The notes: generated from the letters alone by a model not told the origin. A DNA stretch of 64,000 nucleotides from Nibribacter ruber (GCF_009913235.1 NZ_CP047897.1:1178001-1242000), one strand, 5' to 3'. Shown: positions 33,783 to 42,477, numbered from the stretch's first letter. Translations and numbers: made by a program.

Positions 33783-34739
33783 ATGAGACACTTCTATAGC
33801 TTTCTCCTATGCATTTTATTCTTCTCCTGCAGTAAACCGCCAATTGTCAGCCAGGCACCTACTCTTCAGGATGGCGAGCGGCTCATCACACTTAACGGCG
33901 TCAAGCACTGGGTAAAGGTAGAAGGCAGCAAGCACGGCACCATACCGCTGGTAATCGTGCACGGCGGGCCGGGCGGAAACCACTATGTCTTTGAAAGAAC
34001 AGCCGGTCCAGAACTTGAGAAATTTGCCACGGTGGTCTACTATGAGCAAAGAGGATCGGGCCGAAGCCAGGCGCCCACCAACCCCGACGACTACGCCCTG
34101 CCAACCCTTATCCAAGACCTAAAAGCCCTACAAGATTCATTGGCCGCACCTAAAATCACACTTCTAGGCTACTCCTTCGGGGCAGAGTTGTCTTTGCGTT
34201 ATGCCGTGGCCTACCCAGAAAAGGTAGACCAATTGATTCTCTCATCGCCCGCTGAATTGTCGCCGGCCAACATGCTGGTGCAAATCCAAGGCTTTTATTC
34301 CATTGGAGACGCCGCCTTTAGAACGGCCATTGAAAACGTATTGAAAGACACCACCACGCTTACCCAGAAATACAATAAGGTATGGGGCCTGGCCAACGGA
34401 GCTACTGTAGATAAGTTTCTGTTTGTAGATGCTGCCAAGGCCCAACTCAACCGCCAACTTTGGCAGCAAAGCAAGCTTAACAACACCGGTCTCCTGGCCA
34501 AAGTCTACCTCAAAAACAACAAGGCAGACTTGTTGGAACTAGCCAAAGGACTGCGTACGCCTACCTTGCTCATTAGTGGTTTGCATGATAAAAACGGCGG
34601 CCTACACACCGCGCTCGGCTTAAAAAGCATCCTACCCAATAGCACGCATAAAATTTATGAGCAAAGCGCCCACTTCCCAGACATAGAAGAGCCCGCCAGG
34701 TTCGCCCAGGAAGTCAAGTCATTTTTGCGCAACCGCTAA
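33783..34739 (+). CDS. Lipoprotein alpha/beta hydrolase (S33-like)
   Basis: A 318-residue hydrolase anchored by lipid: MRHFYSFLLCILFFSC ends in a lipobox with Cys16. IVHGGPGGNHYVFE carries the oxyanion motif, YYEQRGSGRS follows, and Ser131 in GYSFGAE is the nucleophile. The acid is probably in ISGLHDKNGG and the His in QSAHFPDIEEP. It is related in type to the hydrolase at 27221 but differs strongly in sequence and localisation. The substrate is unknown. Confidence 0.85.
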   Translation: MRHFYSFLLCILFFSCSKPPIVSQAPTLQDGERLITLNGVKHWVKVEGSKHGTIPLVIVHGGPGGNHYVFERTAGPELEKFATVVYYEQRGSGRSQAPTNPDDYALPTLIQDLKALQDSLAAPKITLLGYSFGAELSLRYAVAYPEKVDQLILSSPAELSPANMLVQIQGFYSIGDAAFRTAIENVLKDTTTLTQKYNKVWGLANGATVDKFLFVDAAKAQLNRQLWQQSKLNNTGLLAKVYLKNNKADLLELAKGLRTPTLLISGLHDKNGGLHTALGLKSILPNSTHKIYEQSAHFPDIEEPARFAQEVKSFLRNR

Positions 34740-34745
34740 TCATGG

Positions 34746-34789
34746 GGCCGTTTTTGGCGTGTTTTACAGGAAACAGCCCAAAAACGGCC
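34746..34789. repeat. Interspersed palindrome, copy 15
   Basis: The outer stem GGCCGTTTTTGG/CCAAAAACGGCC is intact and the centre is irregular (CGTGTTTTACAGGAAACAGC). It begins 7 bp after the hydrolase stop. Confidence 0.9.
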
Positions 34790-34849
34790 TTTCTTTGCTT
34801 AACGTAGGCGCATTGCTACCACTGCTTCTCCTGATCAAAATAGAATTAC

Positions 34850-34857
34850 TATATTTG
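34850..34857 (+). promoter_or_regulatory. Possible -7 box of pgk
   Basis: TATATTTG fits TAnnTTTG and lies 57 bp ahead of the pgk start. No TTTG is seen at the expected -33 distance, so support is partial. Confidence 0.35.
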
Positions 34858-34913
34858 CTTTGCACCTGTTTCAGGTCTATTTGCGTAGCTAGAACCTAAC
34901 CTTCACAGAGCCT

Positions 34914-36122
34914 ATGATAACGATTGACCAATACAACTTCCAGGGCAAGCGCGCACTGGTGCGTGTAGATTTCAATGTACCCCTGAACAGCAATTTTGAA
35001 ATCACAGATGACACCCGCATCAAAGCGGCCGTGCCCACCATCAAAAAGATTTTAAATGACGGGGGTTCGGTTATCTTGATGTCGCATTTGGGCAGACCCA
35101 AAGGTGGCCCCGAGGAGAAGTATTCTCTAAAGCACCTGATTCAGCCGCTGGAAGACATTTTTCAAACCCAGGTCATGTTCTCCCGTGACAGCATTGGCGC
35201 TGAGGCCGTAGAAATGGCCAACGCCCTGCAACCCGGCGAGATTCTGTTGTTGGAGAACCTGCGCTTCCACAAAGAAGAAGAATCGGGTAATCAAATCTTC
35301 GCTGAGAAGCTGAGCCTGCTAGGCGATGTGTACGTGAACGACGCCTTCGGGACGGCCCACCGCGCCCACGCTTCTACCTCCATTGTAGCTGATTATTTCC
35401 CGCATGACAAGGTGTGTGGTTCTGTGATGCAGGCCGAACTGGAAAACGCCCAGAAAGTACTAAGCTACGCCGACAGACCCTATACCGCCATCATGGGCGG
35501 CGCCAAAATCTCTGACAAAATCCTGGTGATAGAACAGTTACTGGACCGCGTAGACAACCTGATCATTGGCGGCGGCATGAGCTACACCTTTGCCAAAGCA
35601 CAGGGCGGCCACATTGGCAACTCGCTGCTAGAGGCAGACAAAATGGACCTGACACTGGAGCTGATGAAAAAAGCTGAAGAAAAAGGCGTAAAAGTCTACC
35701 TGCCCACGGATTCTATCATCGCAGACGCCTTCAACAACGACGCCAACACAGACGTGGTGGCCAGCCACGCCATTCCGGACGGTTGGATGGGTCTGGACAT
35801 TGGACCAGAAAGCCAGGCCGAGTTTGCCGAAGTAATCAAAAACTCCAAAACAATTCTCTGGAACGGCCCCATGGGCGTATTTGAGATGCCCAACTTCGCC
35901 AACGGCACCAAAGCCATTGCCGAGGCCGTGGTAGAAGCCACCAAAAACGGCGCCTACTCGCTCATCGGGGGCGGTGATTCTGCCGCAGCGGTCGCGCAAA
36001 TGGGCCATACGCATGATGTATCCTATGTCTCTACCGGCGGCGGTGCCCTCTTAGAGTACATGGAAGGCAAGCAACTACCCGGCGTCCTGGCACTGCAACT
36101 AGAAGAGACTCCTTTGACCTAA
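34914..36122 (+). CDS. pgk: Phosphoglycerate kinase
   Basis: A 402-residue glycolytic enzyme that transfers phosphate between 1,3-bisphosphoglycerate and ADP in the cytoplasm. RVDFNVPLN near residue 19 is the family signature, followed by [18 protein letters not shown] and [10 protein letters not shown]. The C-terminal nucleotide domain shows [19 protein letters not shown] and a final GGGDSAAAV. Length is standard and the gene stands alone between an S33 hydrolase and a non-coding repeat region. Confidence 0.98.
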   Translation: MITIDQYNFQGKRALVRVDFNVPLNSNFEITDDTRIKAAVPTIKKILNDGGSVILMSHLGRPKGGPEEKYSLKHLIQPLEDIFQTQVMFSRDSIGAEAVEMANALQPGEILLLENLRFHKEEESGNQIFAEKLSLLGDVYVNDAFGTAHRAHASTSIVADYFPHDKVCGSVMQAELENAQKVLSYADRPYTAIMGGAKISDKILVIEQLLDRVDNLIIGGGMSYTFAKAQGGHIGNSLLEADKMDLTLELMKKAEEKGVKVYLPTDSIIADAFNNDANTDVVASHAIPDGWMGLDIGPESQAEFAEVIKNSKTILWNGPMGVFEMPNFANGTKAIAEAVVEATKNGAYSLIGGGDSAAAVAQMGHTHDVSYVSTGGGALLEYMEGKQLPGVLALQLEETPLT

Positions 36123-36146
36123 GCCATTCGCTTTGAACAAACCAGC

Positions 36147-36175
36147 AACGGCGGCCCTCCCATAGAGCCGCCGTT
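36147..36175 (+). terminator. pgk terminator hairpin
   Basis: AACGGCGGC pairs with GCCGCCGTT across an 11-nt loop, 24 bp after the stop. The T run of the adjoining palindrome copy supplies the following T tract. Confidence 0.7.
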
Positions 36176-36177
36176 GT

Positions 36178-36215
36178 CGTTTTTGGCCTGTTTTCTGGGA
36201 AATAGGCGAAAATCG
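36178..36215. repeat. Interspersed palindrome, copy 16 (degenerate)
   Basis: The left arm CGTTTTTGGCCTGTTTTC is intact, while the right arm is worn (GAAATAGGCGAAAATCG). Confidence 0.75.
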
Positions 36216-36221
36216 CTGATT

Positions 36222-36280
36222 GTTAATTGTTAGTTGTTGATTGTTAGTTGTTGATTGTTAGTTGTTGATCGTTAGTCGAT
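36222..36280. repeat. Tandem repeat, 14-bp unit x3 plus partial units
   Basis: GTTAGTTGTTGATT occurs head to tail at 36229, 36243 and 36257, with partial units on both sides. A related inverse motif (AATCAACAATTGACAATC) lies at 39244-39262 beyond recQ. Confidence 0.8.
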
Positions 36281-36406
36281 TCATAAGCAAGAATGGCTTA
36301 CCCTCCACTCCCTACAAAGAGGGACGATATACGTGATATTTATACCGAAAAGTCGCGACCCGTCCTGAAACGATTTGCCCTCTTCTGCTAAATATACCTA
36401 CTGATG

Positions 36407-36448
36407 GAAACACCCCCTTCGCCCCCTAAAGGGGGAATCCGCACTTGG
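36407..36448. repeat. Inverted-repeat block A, left copy
   Basis: The block contains CCCCCTTCGCCCCCTAAAGG and GGGAATCCGCACTTGG. It matches, in reverse orientation, 39185-39230 on the far side of recQ. CCCCCT/AGGGGG also gives it internal hairpin potential. Confidence 0.8.
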
Positions 36449-36501
36449 CGAAGGATGATGCACAGGTTCCCCACCGGAAGAGGTTTGAGGCTGATGCCCC
36501 A

Positions 36502-36746
36502 GGGCAGTCTCAGACTGCCCGCCACGGTGGGTCCAAGTTATAAACTTGAACCAGACGCGGGAAAGCAGATGATTACAGCCGTGCCTCAGCACGCATGACT
36601 CTGCATCGACAGCCAAGGCCATTGCCTGAAACCAGCTAAACCAACCAACAAGCCTAAGCAGAATGGGACCCAAACCAGTCCTGGTTCTGAGCGCCTCTGG
36701 TGTTTGTGCGCCGCGCCAGCGGCGGCAGGGACGAAGTCCCACAAAC
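36502..36746. repeat. GC-rich structured non-coding repeat
   Basis: Several hairpins follow one another: GGGCAGTCT/AGACTGCCC near 36502-36520, and an outer stem GTTTGTG/CACAAAC at 36702-36746 that encloses GGGAC-GAA-GTCCC. No credible gene is present. It looks like a dispersed structured repeat rather than coding DNA. Confidence 0.5.
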
Positions 36747-36751
36747 AACAG

Positions 36752-36864
36752 CAGCGCGAAGGGCCGGGACGGGGCCCCGCGGCCGTGAGCGCTTACCGGA
36801 AGAAATAAAACAAGGCAGTGAGTGCGCACCGGAACAGACGGCACTGCCAAGGGAAAGGCCAACG
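36752..36864. repeat. Inverted-repeat block B, left copy
   Basis: This stretch aligns in reverse with 38930-39040. The best-conserved core is GACGGGGCCCCGCGGCCG followed by GAGCGCTTA; shorter matches (CACCGGAA, CCAACG) continue to the end. Together the two copies bracket recQ. Confidence 0.75.
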
Positions 36865-36936
36865 AGAATGCACCAACCAAAAAGAGAAGGTCACGAAAGA
36901 AACATCCACACCAAAGAAAGACTTGCGAACGGATTC

Positions 36937-38847
36937 CTACGTCAACCGCTTCAAATTCCCCTCTGGGGTATACTGCACCAATTGATTCTCCAGCATCTCC
37001 TGCAACAAATCTCCCAGCAACTCCTGCTCAGAAGAACTAAAATGCGTGGCGATGGACTTGGGATGCAGGGGCATTTCTTTCAAGTGACTGAGCACCTTCG
37101 CCTCCAGGTGTAATTTATTCTCCTGCAGACGGGCCTTCTTTTTCTGCGCCAGACAATAATCGCAAATACGGCAGTTCTCCTTGGTGATTTCCCCGAAGTA
37201 CTGCAAAATCTGCTGCGTTCTGCACTGCTGGCTGTTCTCCATGAAAGCAATCACCGCTTTGGCTTTGGACAGGGCCTGCTCTCTGAACTGGTTCAGGCGC
37301 TTCTGGTCTAAAGGCATTCTGTTGGCGTCATGGCGCGGTGCCAAAAACTGCACCTGCGGACCGTCATGCTGTGCCTCATACACCAACACCTGACGCTGAT
37401 GCAAGTGCTGCAACTGCTGCCGAACGGTTTTCTCAGGTAGCTCCAGGTGTTTGGCTAATCCGGCTTCTGAAATTTTCACAAAATCACGGTACAGTTCGCC
37501 GCCGTACAAGCGCAACAGGCCCTTGATGAGCGGCTCCAGGGTCTCGTTCATAATCTGGAACTCATAGAGCGCCGTGTGCTCCAGCAGAAAGTACACTTTG
37601 GAGGGACTGTAAAAGCCTTCATTCATCAAGACCAACCCCTCGGCCTCCAGCTGTTTGAGAGAATGATGCACCTCTACCGGCGACAACTGGTACGTTCGGC
37701 TGAACTGTGCTAGGTCAAAATCAAACGATTGAAAAGCGCCACTGCCAGTGGCCAGCTGGTAAAAATTGGCCAGAGCCTGGTACACGCGCTTGAGAGTTTC
37801 AATGGGCGGAAACGCTTCCTGGGTTTTCTTAAGCAGCAAAGACGTGTCCTCAGGCCCCAGCAGAACGGTGGCATAACTGTATTTGCCATCGCGGCCGGCC
37901 CGGCCAGCCTCCTGATAATAGGCTTCCAGGGAATCAGGGAGGTCTAGATGCACTACCAGGCGCACATCTGGCTTGTCAATCCCCATCCCGAAGGCGTTGG
38001 TAGCCACAATGACCCGCACTTGGTCCTGAATCCAGTTGGTTTGAGCGGCGGCGCGGGTTTGGTGCGGAAGTCCGGCATGATAAGCAGCTGCTTTAATGCC
38101 TTGGCGCAGGAGCCAATCGGCTAGTTCCTGGGTGCGGCGGCGGTTGCGGACGTACACAATGGCCGTGCCCTTCATCTTCTGCAGAATTTCACGCAGACGG
38201 GCTTCCTTGTCTTCCACGGATAGCACTGAATAAGACAAATTCTTGCGCGCGAAGCTCTGCTGAAAGACCTGTTCTTTTTTGAAGCCCAGTTTCTCCTGAA
38301 TATCAGCCTTCACCACCTCGGTGGCCGAAGCAGTCAATGCCAGCACCGGCACCTGCGGTAGAATCACTCTGAGCTTTACAATCTCCAGGTACGGCGGCCG
38401 GAAATCATACCCCCACTGCGAGATACAATGCGCCTCATCCACGGCTAACAGGCATACCTTCATGCGTTTGGCCCGCTCCAGAAAGAGCTCGGTCTGCAGA
38501 CGCTCCGGCGATACGTACAGGAACTTGACCGCGCCAAACACACAGTTGTCAAGAATCATGTCCATCTCGCGCTTGGGCATACCTGCATGAAGCGCCGCCG
38601 CCAAAATGCCACGTTTCCTGAGGTTCTCCACCTGGTCCTTCATGAGCGCAATGAGCGGCGACACCACCAAACACACGCCTTCCTGCGCCAAAGCCGGCAC
38701 CTGAAAGCAAATAGACTTCCCGCCACCGGTCGGCAGAATGGCCAGTGTGTCTTGTCCCTCCAAGACTGAAGAAATAATATCCTCCTGCCCCGGCCTGAAG
38801 CTGTCATAGCCCCAGTATTGATTTAAAATGTGATGCAGGTCTTCCAT
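36937..38847 (-). CDS. recQ: ATP-dependent DNA helicase RecQ family
   Basis: A 636-residue 3'-5' helicase. Motif I is ILPTGGGKSICFQVPA, motif II is LAVDEAHCISQWGYDFRPPY, and IVATNAFGMGIDKPDVR and QEAGRAGRDG are motifs V and VI. A winged-helix part and the zinc cluster CRTQQILQYFG...NCRICDYC follow. No HRDC domain is recognised, as in short RecQ forms. The start at 38847 (MEDLHHILNQYWGYDSFRPG) is the normal N-terminus; a 34-codon extension runs into inverted-repeat block B and was rejected. The gene is enclosed by mirrored repeats. Confidence 0.95.
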   Translation of the reverse strand: MEDLHHILNQYWGYDSFRPGQEDIISSVLEGQDTLAILPTGGGKSICFQVPALAQEGVCLVVSPLIALMKDQVENLRKRGILAAALHAGMPKREMDMILDNCVFGAVKFLYVSPERLQTELFLERAKRMKVCLLAVDEAHCISQWGYDFRPPYLEIVKLRVILPQVPVLALTASATEVVKADIQEKLGFKKEQVFQQSFARKNLSYSVLSVEDKEARLREILQKMKGTAIVYVRNRRRTQELADWLLRQGIKAAAYHAGLPHQTRAAAQTNWIQDQVRVIVATNAFGMGIDKPDVRLVVHLDLPDSLEAYYQEAGRAGRDGKYSYATVLLGPEDTSLLLKKTQEAFPPIETLKRVYQALANFYQLATGSGAFQSFDFDLAQFSRTYQLSPVEVHHSLKQLEAEGLVLMNEGFYSPSKVYFLLEHTALYEFQIMNETLEPLIKGLLRLYGGELYRDFVKISEAGLAKHLELPEKTVRQQLQHLHQRQVLVYEAQHDGPQVQFLAPRHDANRMPLDQKRLNQFREQALSKAKAVIAFMENSQQCRTQQILQYFGEITKENCRICDYCLAQKKKARLQENKLHLEAKVLSHLKEMPLHPKSIATHFSSSEQELLGDLLQEMLENQLVQYTPEGNLKRLT

Positions 38848-38929
38848 TAGCCTATCAAAGCTACGACTTTGAATCTGGGAGGTCAAGCCCTTCTTTGTCG
38901 CCACTTTCAGGAAAAGATTTATGCGCTTC

Positions 38930-39040
38930 CGTTGGCTGTTCCTGAGCATTGCCGCTTCTTCCGGTGCCCTATGCCGTCTTGTTGCATTTTATCCGCTAAG
39001 CGCTCGCGGCCGCGGGGCCCCGTCTTCCCGCCTCGCGCTG
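38930..39040. repeat. Inverted-repeat block B, right copy
   Basis: Reverse-complement partner of 36752-36864. It begins 83 bp upstream of the recQ start and contains TAAGCGCTCGCGGCCGCGGG. Confidence 0.75.
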
Positions 39041-39184
39041 TACCAGCTTGCCTCTTCTGCGTGGTAATTTTTCTGAATGTTTAACTAGTCTTGCTTTGTC
39101 GTGACCGCCGTCCTGCCAGAGGCGGCAACCTGCTTAGGCGACTCGACGGAAAGACTGGAACGGTGCGTGTAGCTTAGGCTTTTA

Positions 39185-39230
39185 CCAAACGCAGATTCCC
39201 CCTTTAAGGGGGGCGAAGGGGGGGTTTACA
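39185..39230. repeat. Inverted-repeat block A, right copy
   Basis: GATTCCCCCTTTAAGG and GGGCGAAGGGGGGG are the reverse complement of block A at 36407, with an extra C/G pair and small changes. Confidence 0.8.
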
Positions 39231-39276
39231 CCAGCAGAAAAAATCAATCAACAATTGACAATCAACAATACTTCCT

Positions 39277-39314
39277 CGTTTTTGGCTTGTTTTCACCAAA
39301 ACAGGCTAAAAACA
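39277..39314. repeat. Interspersed palindrome, copy 17
   Basis: CGTTTTTGGCTTGTTTTC faces CAAAACAGGCTAAAAACAG. It lies 57 bp from the stop of the following minus-strand gene and next to the right AATCAACAA block, mirroring the order seen left of recQ. Confidence 0.85.
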
Positions 39315-39315
39315 G

Positions 39316-39346
39316 AAAACCCGACCAAGGGCCGGGCTTTCAAATA
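39316..39346 (-). terminator. Terminator of the gene at 39371
   Basis: On the minus strand CCCGGCC, a CTT loop and GGTCGGG form a stem with one mismatch, followed by TTTTCTGTTTTT. Confidence 0.65.
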
Positions 39347-39370
39347 TCATGCATTCACTCTTGTAAAAAC

Positions 39371-40189
39371 TTACGCAGCAGCAGATTGCTCGTGCTCACG
39401 GTCTTCAATTACCTTTTTCAACTTCTGGATAGATTGCTTGGCGCGTTCTTCGTCCAGTTTGTTGATGTTCAAGAGCATTTTGGTTTTCTCTTGGCGGGTA
39501 ATCACCGGGTTGTTGAGCAAGCGGATAATCTCTTCCTTTTGCTTGGCGGTAGCGTATTTCACCGCGGGATCTTCAGCTTGAGCAGGCGCGGCAGCAGCTG
39601 GTGCAGGGGCGGCGGCTTCGGCTTCTACCGGCACGGCTTTCATGGTTTTGGCAGGCGCGGCCGGTCTGGCTTGCTCTACTTTGGCGTCCTGTACGTTGCC
39701 TTGGTAGTCCATCTCCTCGGCGGGGGTTGGCTCATAGCCGGCGGCTCTGATAATCCAGGCCAGAATGTTTCTATAAGCCTTACCAATGGCTCTGGTCTGG
39801 GCCATGGACGCTATGGCGTACTCCTGATAGTACTTACGGCCTTGCTCTTTGTTAGAGCAGATGGCAAAGCCCGCTCCTACCACTTGCTCGGTGCGCAGGT
39901 TCAACAGGTTTACTTTGGCCAGGTACTTAATCTCGGTGCTATCGGTCATGCTGGTTAACTCCTCCACTATAGGCAAAATGCCCAAGCGAGAACCCGCATA
40001 CTGCCAGCCTTCCACGTTCACGTACTCTTTCCCTTGGATATTTTGATAAAGTCTGTTCTCTTTGATGAACTTCGCTAAATCAATCGCCAAGTGCATTGTT
40101 TCGTCAGAACGAGAGATGTCATAGCTCTCTATTTTGTTCTTCTTCACCACTTTCTCTTCGTTGGCAACCTGATTTACTTTTGTCTGCAT
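39371..40189 (-). CDS. Conserved unknown protein, phage recombination-like core
   Basis: A 272-residue cytoplasmic protein. The middle part (GWQYAGSRLGILPIVEELT, then ASMAQTRAIGKAYRNILAW and AAGYEPTPAEEMD) resembles a family common in actinobacteria and phages, often discussed as ERF/Rad52-like single-strand annealing factors; I cannot confirm the relation. An Ala/Pro-rich linker (residues ~175-215) joins a short helical domain (ATAKQKEEIIRLLNNPVITR). A role in DNA handling would suit the nearby recQ, but this is inference. A long AT-rich leader (40190-40400) lies upstream. Confidence 0.6.
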   Translation of the reverse strand: MQTKVNQVANEEKVVKKNKIESYDISRSDETMHLAIDLAKFIKENRLYQNIQGKEYVNVEGWQYAGSRLGILPIVEELTSMTDSTEIKYLAKVNLLNLRTEQVVGAGFAICSNKEQGRKYYQEYAIASMAQTRAIGKAYRNILAWIIRAAGYEPTPAEEMDYQGNVQDAKVEQARPAAPAKTMKAVPVEAEAAAPAPAAAAPAQAEDPAVKYATAKQKEEIIRLLNNPVITRQEKTKMLLNINKLDEERAKQSIQKLKKVIEDREHEQSAAA

Positions 40190-40403
40190 TTTTCCTTTAG
40201 TTTCAGTTCAGAATAATAACAGACCCGGTTTGCTAAAAGTGCATTTTAACTTCACTTTTATTACAAATAATACCATTGATAATCAATCAGTTACACACAA
40301 TTGCTAAATTATTTTTAGCAAATTACAAAATATTGATATTCAACTAGTTGCCTTTCAAATAATAAAAACGGGAAAGCTTTGAGTAACCTGTTATTAGGAT
40401 AAA

Positions 40404-40467
40404 AAAAGCCCCGGCTCGTTTTTGGCCTGTTTCCTATAAAACAGGCCAAAAACGAGCCGGGGCTTTT
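40404..40467. repeat. Interspersed palindrome, copy 18, extended 29-bp arms
   Basis: Two perfect 29-base arms surround the 6-nt loop CCTATA. The outer part AAAAGCCCCGGCTCG/CGAGCCGGGGCTTTT adds a GC stem and flanking T runs, so this copy could act as a bidirectional terminator. It lies 16 bp from the lolD-like stop. Confidence 0.95.
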
Positions 40468-40482
40468 CTCAAGAAGGTTTAC

Positions 40483-41184
40483 CTATATTGTTTCTTCAGA
40501 GGCTTCCTCGGGCTGAAGCAGGAAGCCGTCCTTCATGGTTAGTTTTCTATCGGCCATGTCTGCCAAAACGGGGTTGTGGGTGACCAGCACGAAGGTCTGG
40601 CCCAAGTCTTCGCGAAGTTTAAAGAAGATGTGGTGCAATTCGTCAGCGTTCTTGGAGTCTAAGTTGCCAGAGGGTTCATCTGCAAAGATGAGTTTGGGTG
40701 AGTTGATGAGCGCGCGGGCTACGGCGGTGCGCTGCTGTTCGCCACCGCTCATCTCTGAGGGCTTATGGTCCAGCCGATGGCCCAGGCCCAGCATCTCCAG
40801 CAATTCTTTGGCCCGTTGTTCTACTTCCTTCTCTGGACGGTTGGCCAGGAAACCCGGCAGGCATACGTTTTCAAGGGCCGTGAATTCTGGCAAGAGGTTA
40901 TGAAACTGAAAGATGAAGCCGATGTTCTGATTCCGGAAACGAGCGACCTCTTTATTACTCAAGCCCGAGATGCGCTGGCCTTGCAAGTAGACTTCGCCGG
41001 CGTCTGGTGAGTCTAAGGTACCCAGCAAGTGCAGCAGCGTACTTTTACCAGCACCCGAGGCGCCTACAATAGACACGATTTCGGCCTCACCAATAGTAAG
41101 GTCAATTCCTTTTAACACCGGCAGTTTGCCGTACGATTTAAACAGCCCGCGGGCTTCCAATAAAACTGGTTTCTGGTCGGTCAT
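40483..41184 (-). CDS. ABC transporter ATP-binding protein, LolD/MacB type
   Basis: A 233-residue ATPase. Walker A is GASGAGKST, the Q-loop is FQFHNLLPEFTALENV, the signature is MSGGEQQR, Walker B is LIFADEPSGNLD and the switch His is in VTHNP. SIVGASGAGKSTLLHLLGTLD and GNLDSKNADEL place it in the LolD/MacB/FtsE subgroup, which drives lipoprotein release or similar mechanotransmission. No permease gene is adjacent. The ATG at 41184 gives the natural N-terminus (MTDQKPVLLEARGLFKSYG); the longer frame to 41250 adds unlikely residues. Confidence 0.88.
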   Translation of the reverse strand: MTDQKPVLLEARGLFKSYGKLPVLKGIDLTIGEAEIVSIVGASGAGKSTLLHLLGTLDSPDAGEVYLQGQRISGLSNKEVARFRNQNIGFIFQFHNLLPEFTALENVCLPGFLANRPEKEVEQRAKELLEMLGLGHRLDHKPSEMSGGEQQRTAVARALINSPKLIFADEPSGNLDSKNADELHHIFFKLREDLGQTFVLVTHNPVLADMADRKLTMKDGFLLQPEEASEETI

Positions 41185-41297
41185 GCAGTACAAAACAACG
41201 CGGAAGGGATGGTATTTGCAAATGCCGCGCTTGTGTGCAGGTAACGGCAAAATGAGTCCTGAGTTCTGAGCCCTGCGTCCTGAGTCAAAAAATGCGC

Positions 41298-41339
41298 TTC
41301 GTTTTTGGCCTGTTTTCTGGAAAACAGGCCAAAAACGAA
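41298..41339. repeat. Interspersed palindrome, copy 19
   Basis: Perfect arms TTCGTTTTTGGCCTGTTTTC and GAAAACAGGCCAAAAACGAA around a 2-nt centre. It lies 43 bp from the stop of the next minus-strand gene. Confidence 0.95.
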
Positions 41340-41381
41340 AGCAGGTTATTTATAAGTTAAGTCCTGTACTCCACCCCAGGT

Positions 41382-41993
41382 TCAGTACTTTTTCTTATTA
41401 ACCCACCATTCTACTCTCCAATAAATTCCGAGAATCAAAATTGTTAAAAAGATAGGTCTAAGGTCAATATCAGACATTATTGAAGCATAGCCCGTCACCT
41501 TCTTTACTTCTTCTACCTCAATCTTATCTTGGGTGTGTGTTATATTGATGCCAGTAACATCAAGATAAGGTACCCATAAATGAACCTTGAAATTATTTCC
41601 AGCCCTAAGAGGACTCAGGACAATCAATTTGGAGCTTTTACCTTGAATAGTCTTTCCGTCAGTATCTTCATACTGATAGTATCCATTGTATTTTAAGTTA
41701 ATGTTAATGTCTTTAACCTCATTCTTTCCAGTGTTCTCAATGTCAAGTAAACCATAGTTTAAATCGCTATACATACCAACCAGATTGACAGATTCAGGCA
41801 CTACGTAGGGGGTGACCTCTAAAGTGGCTGAGACTTTAGTTGCAGGGTGAATAAATGAGTAGCAGTAAATAATAGTTTCTATAACTGATTTACCATTAAC
41901 TAACAAAAACAATAGACACCCCAAGCCCAAAACCCACTTCCATCTTTTTTTGGGCACCCTCTTCCTAATCTCATTTAATAGTAGTTCTTCCAT
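41382..41993 (-). CDS. Unknown membrane protein, AT-rich gene
   Basis: A 203-residue protein not recognised. One helix lies near the N-terminus (WVLGLGCLLFLLVNGKSVIETIIY) and one at the C-terminus (PIFLTILILGIYWRVEWW). Between them is a soluble domain with beta-strand character (LLDIENTGKNEVKDININLK). Base composition is clearly more AT-rich than the neighbours, hinting at acquisition from elsewhere. Confidence 0.7.
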   Translation of the reverse strand: MEELLLNEIRKRVPKKRWKWVLGLGCLLFLLVNGKSVIETIIYCYSFIHPATKVSATLEVTPYVVPESVNLVGMYSDLNYGLLDIENTGKNEVKDININLKYNGYYQYEDTDGKTIQGKSSKLIVLSPLRAGNNFKVHLWVPYLDVTGINITHTQDKIEVEEVKKVTGYASIMSDIDLRPIFLTILILGIYWRVEWWVNKKKY

Positions 41994-42150
41994 ATAGTAA
42001 AGATATATGGTTTGGTATGTTCGGCTTCTAGTAATTCTTAAATAAGCACGGTATATACATTATATAAACCATAAATAATATTTATTGATACTGAGACAGA
42101 TATTATGTTTTAGTAATATATTCACACAATAACCTTAAACCTCAATTCAA

Positions 42151-42465
42151 ATGGAGAATATTACTGACAGTGACTTACAATTCTATGCCCTTGTTTGGGT
42201 GTTCCTATCCTTTGGAGTTGCAGCTTATGGGAACTCCATGAAGGTGGGCTTCTTCCCTACCCTGCTGGCAAGTATATTCCTGAGTCCTGTGGTTGGGTTA
42301 ATCATTGCAGCCGTTAGCGGTAAGAAAGAAGCAGTCAAGACCTGTCCTAATTGTGGTTGGCAGGGTTTGCTACACCCTTCAATGGCTGGCTTCTGTCCTG
42401 CTTGTGGAAAGAACAAACACGGTAAGACAAAGGCAGATTACCAAACCAATGTAGTTAGTTCATAG
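42151..42465 (+). CDS. Small membrane protein with C-terminal zinc ribbon
   Basis: A 104-residue protein. Two membrane helices (ALVWVFLSFGVAAYGNSM and FFPTLLASIFLSPVVGLIIAAV) precede a rubredoxin-like zinc ribbon CPNCGWQGLL...CPACGKNK. No specific family is known to me. The intergenic DNA before it (41994-42150) is AT-rich and probably holds divergent promoters for this gene and the one at 41382. Confidence 0.75.
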   Translation: MENITDSDLQFYALVWVFLSFGVAAYGNSMKVGFFPTLLASIFLSPVVGLIIAAVSGKKEAVKTCPNCGWQGLLHPSMAGFCPACGKNKHGKTKADYQTNVVSS

Positions 42466-42477
42466 GGATTATGCATT

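Noticed and set aside
36222-36280. Short regular repeats considered as a CRISPR array
   Set aside because: The 14-bp units are directly adjacent with no unique spacers, and no cas genes are present.
36398-36880. 160-codon minus-strand open frame in the repeat region left of recQ
   Set aside because: It runs through inverted-repeat blocks and hairpins, is Arg/Pro-rich in the way GC-rich repeats translate, and has no domain features.
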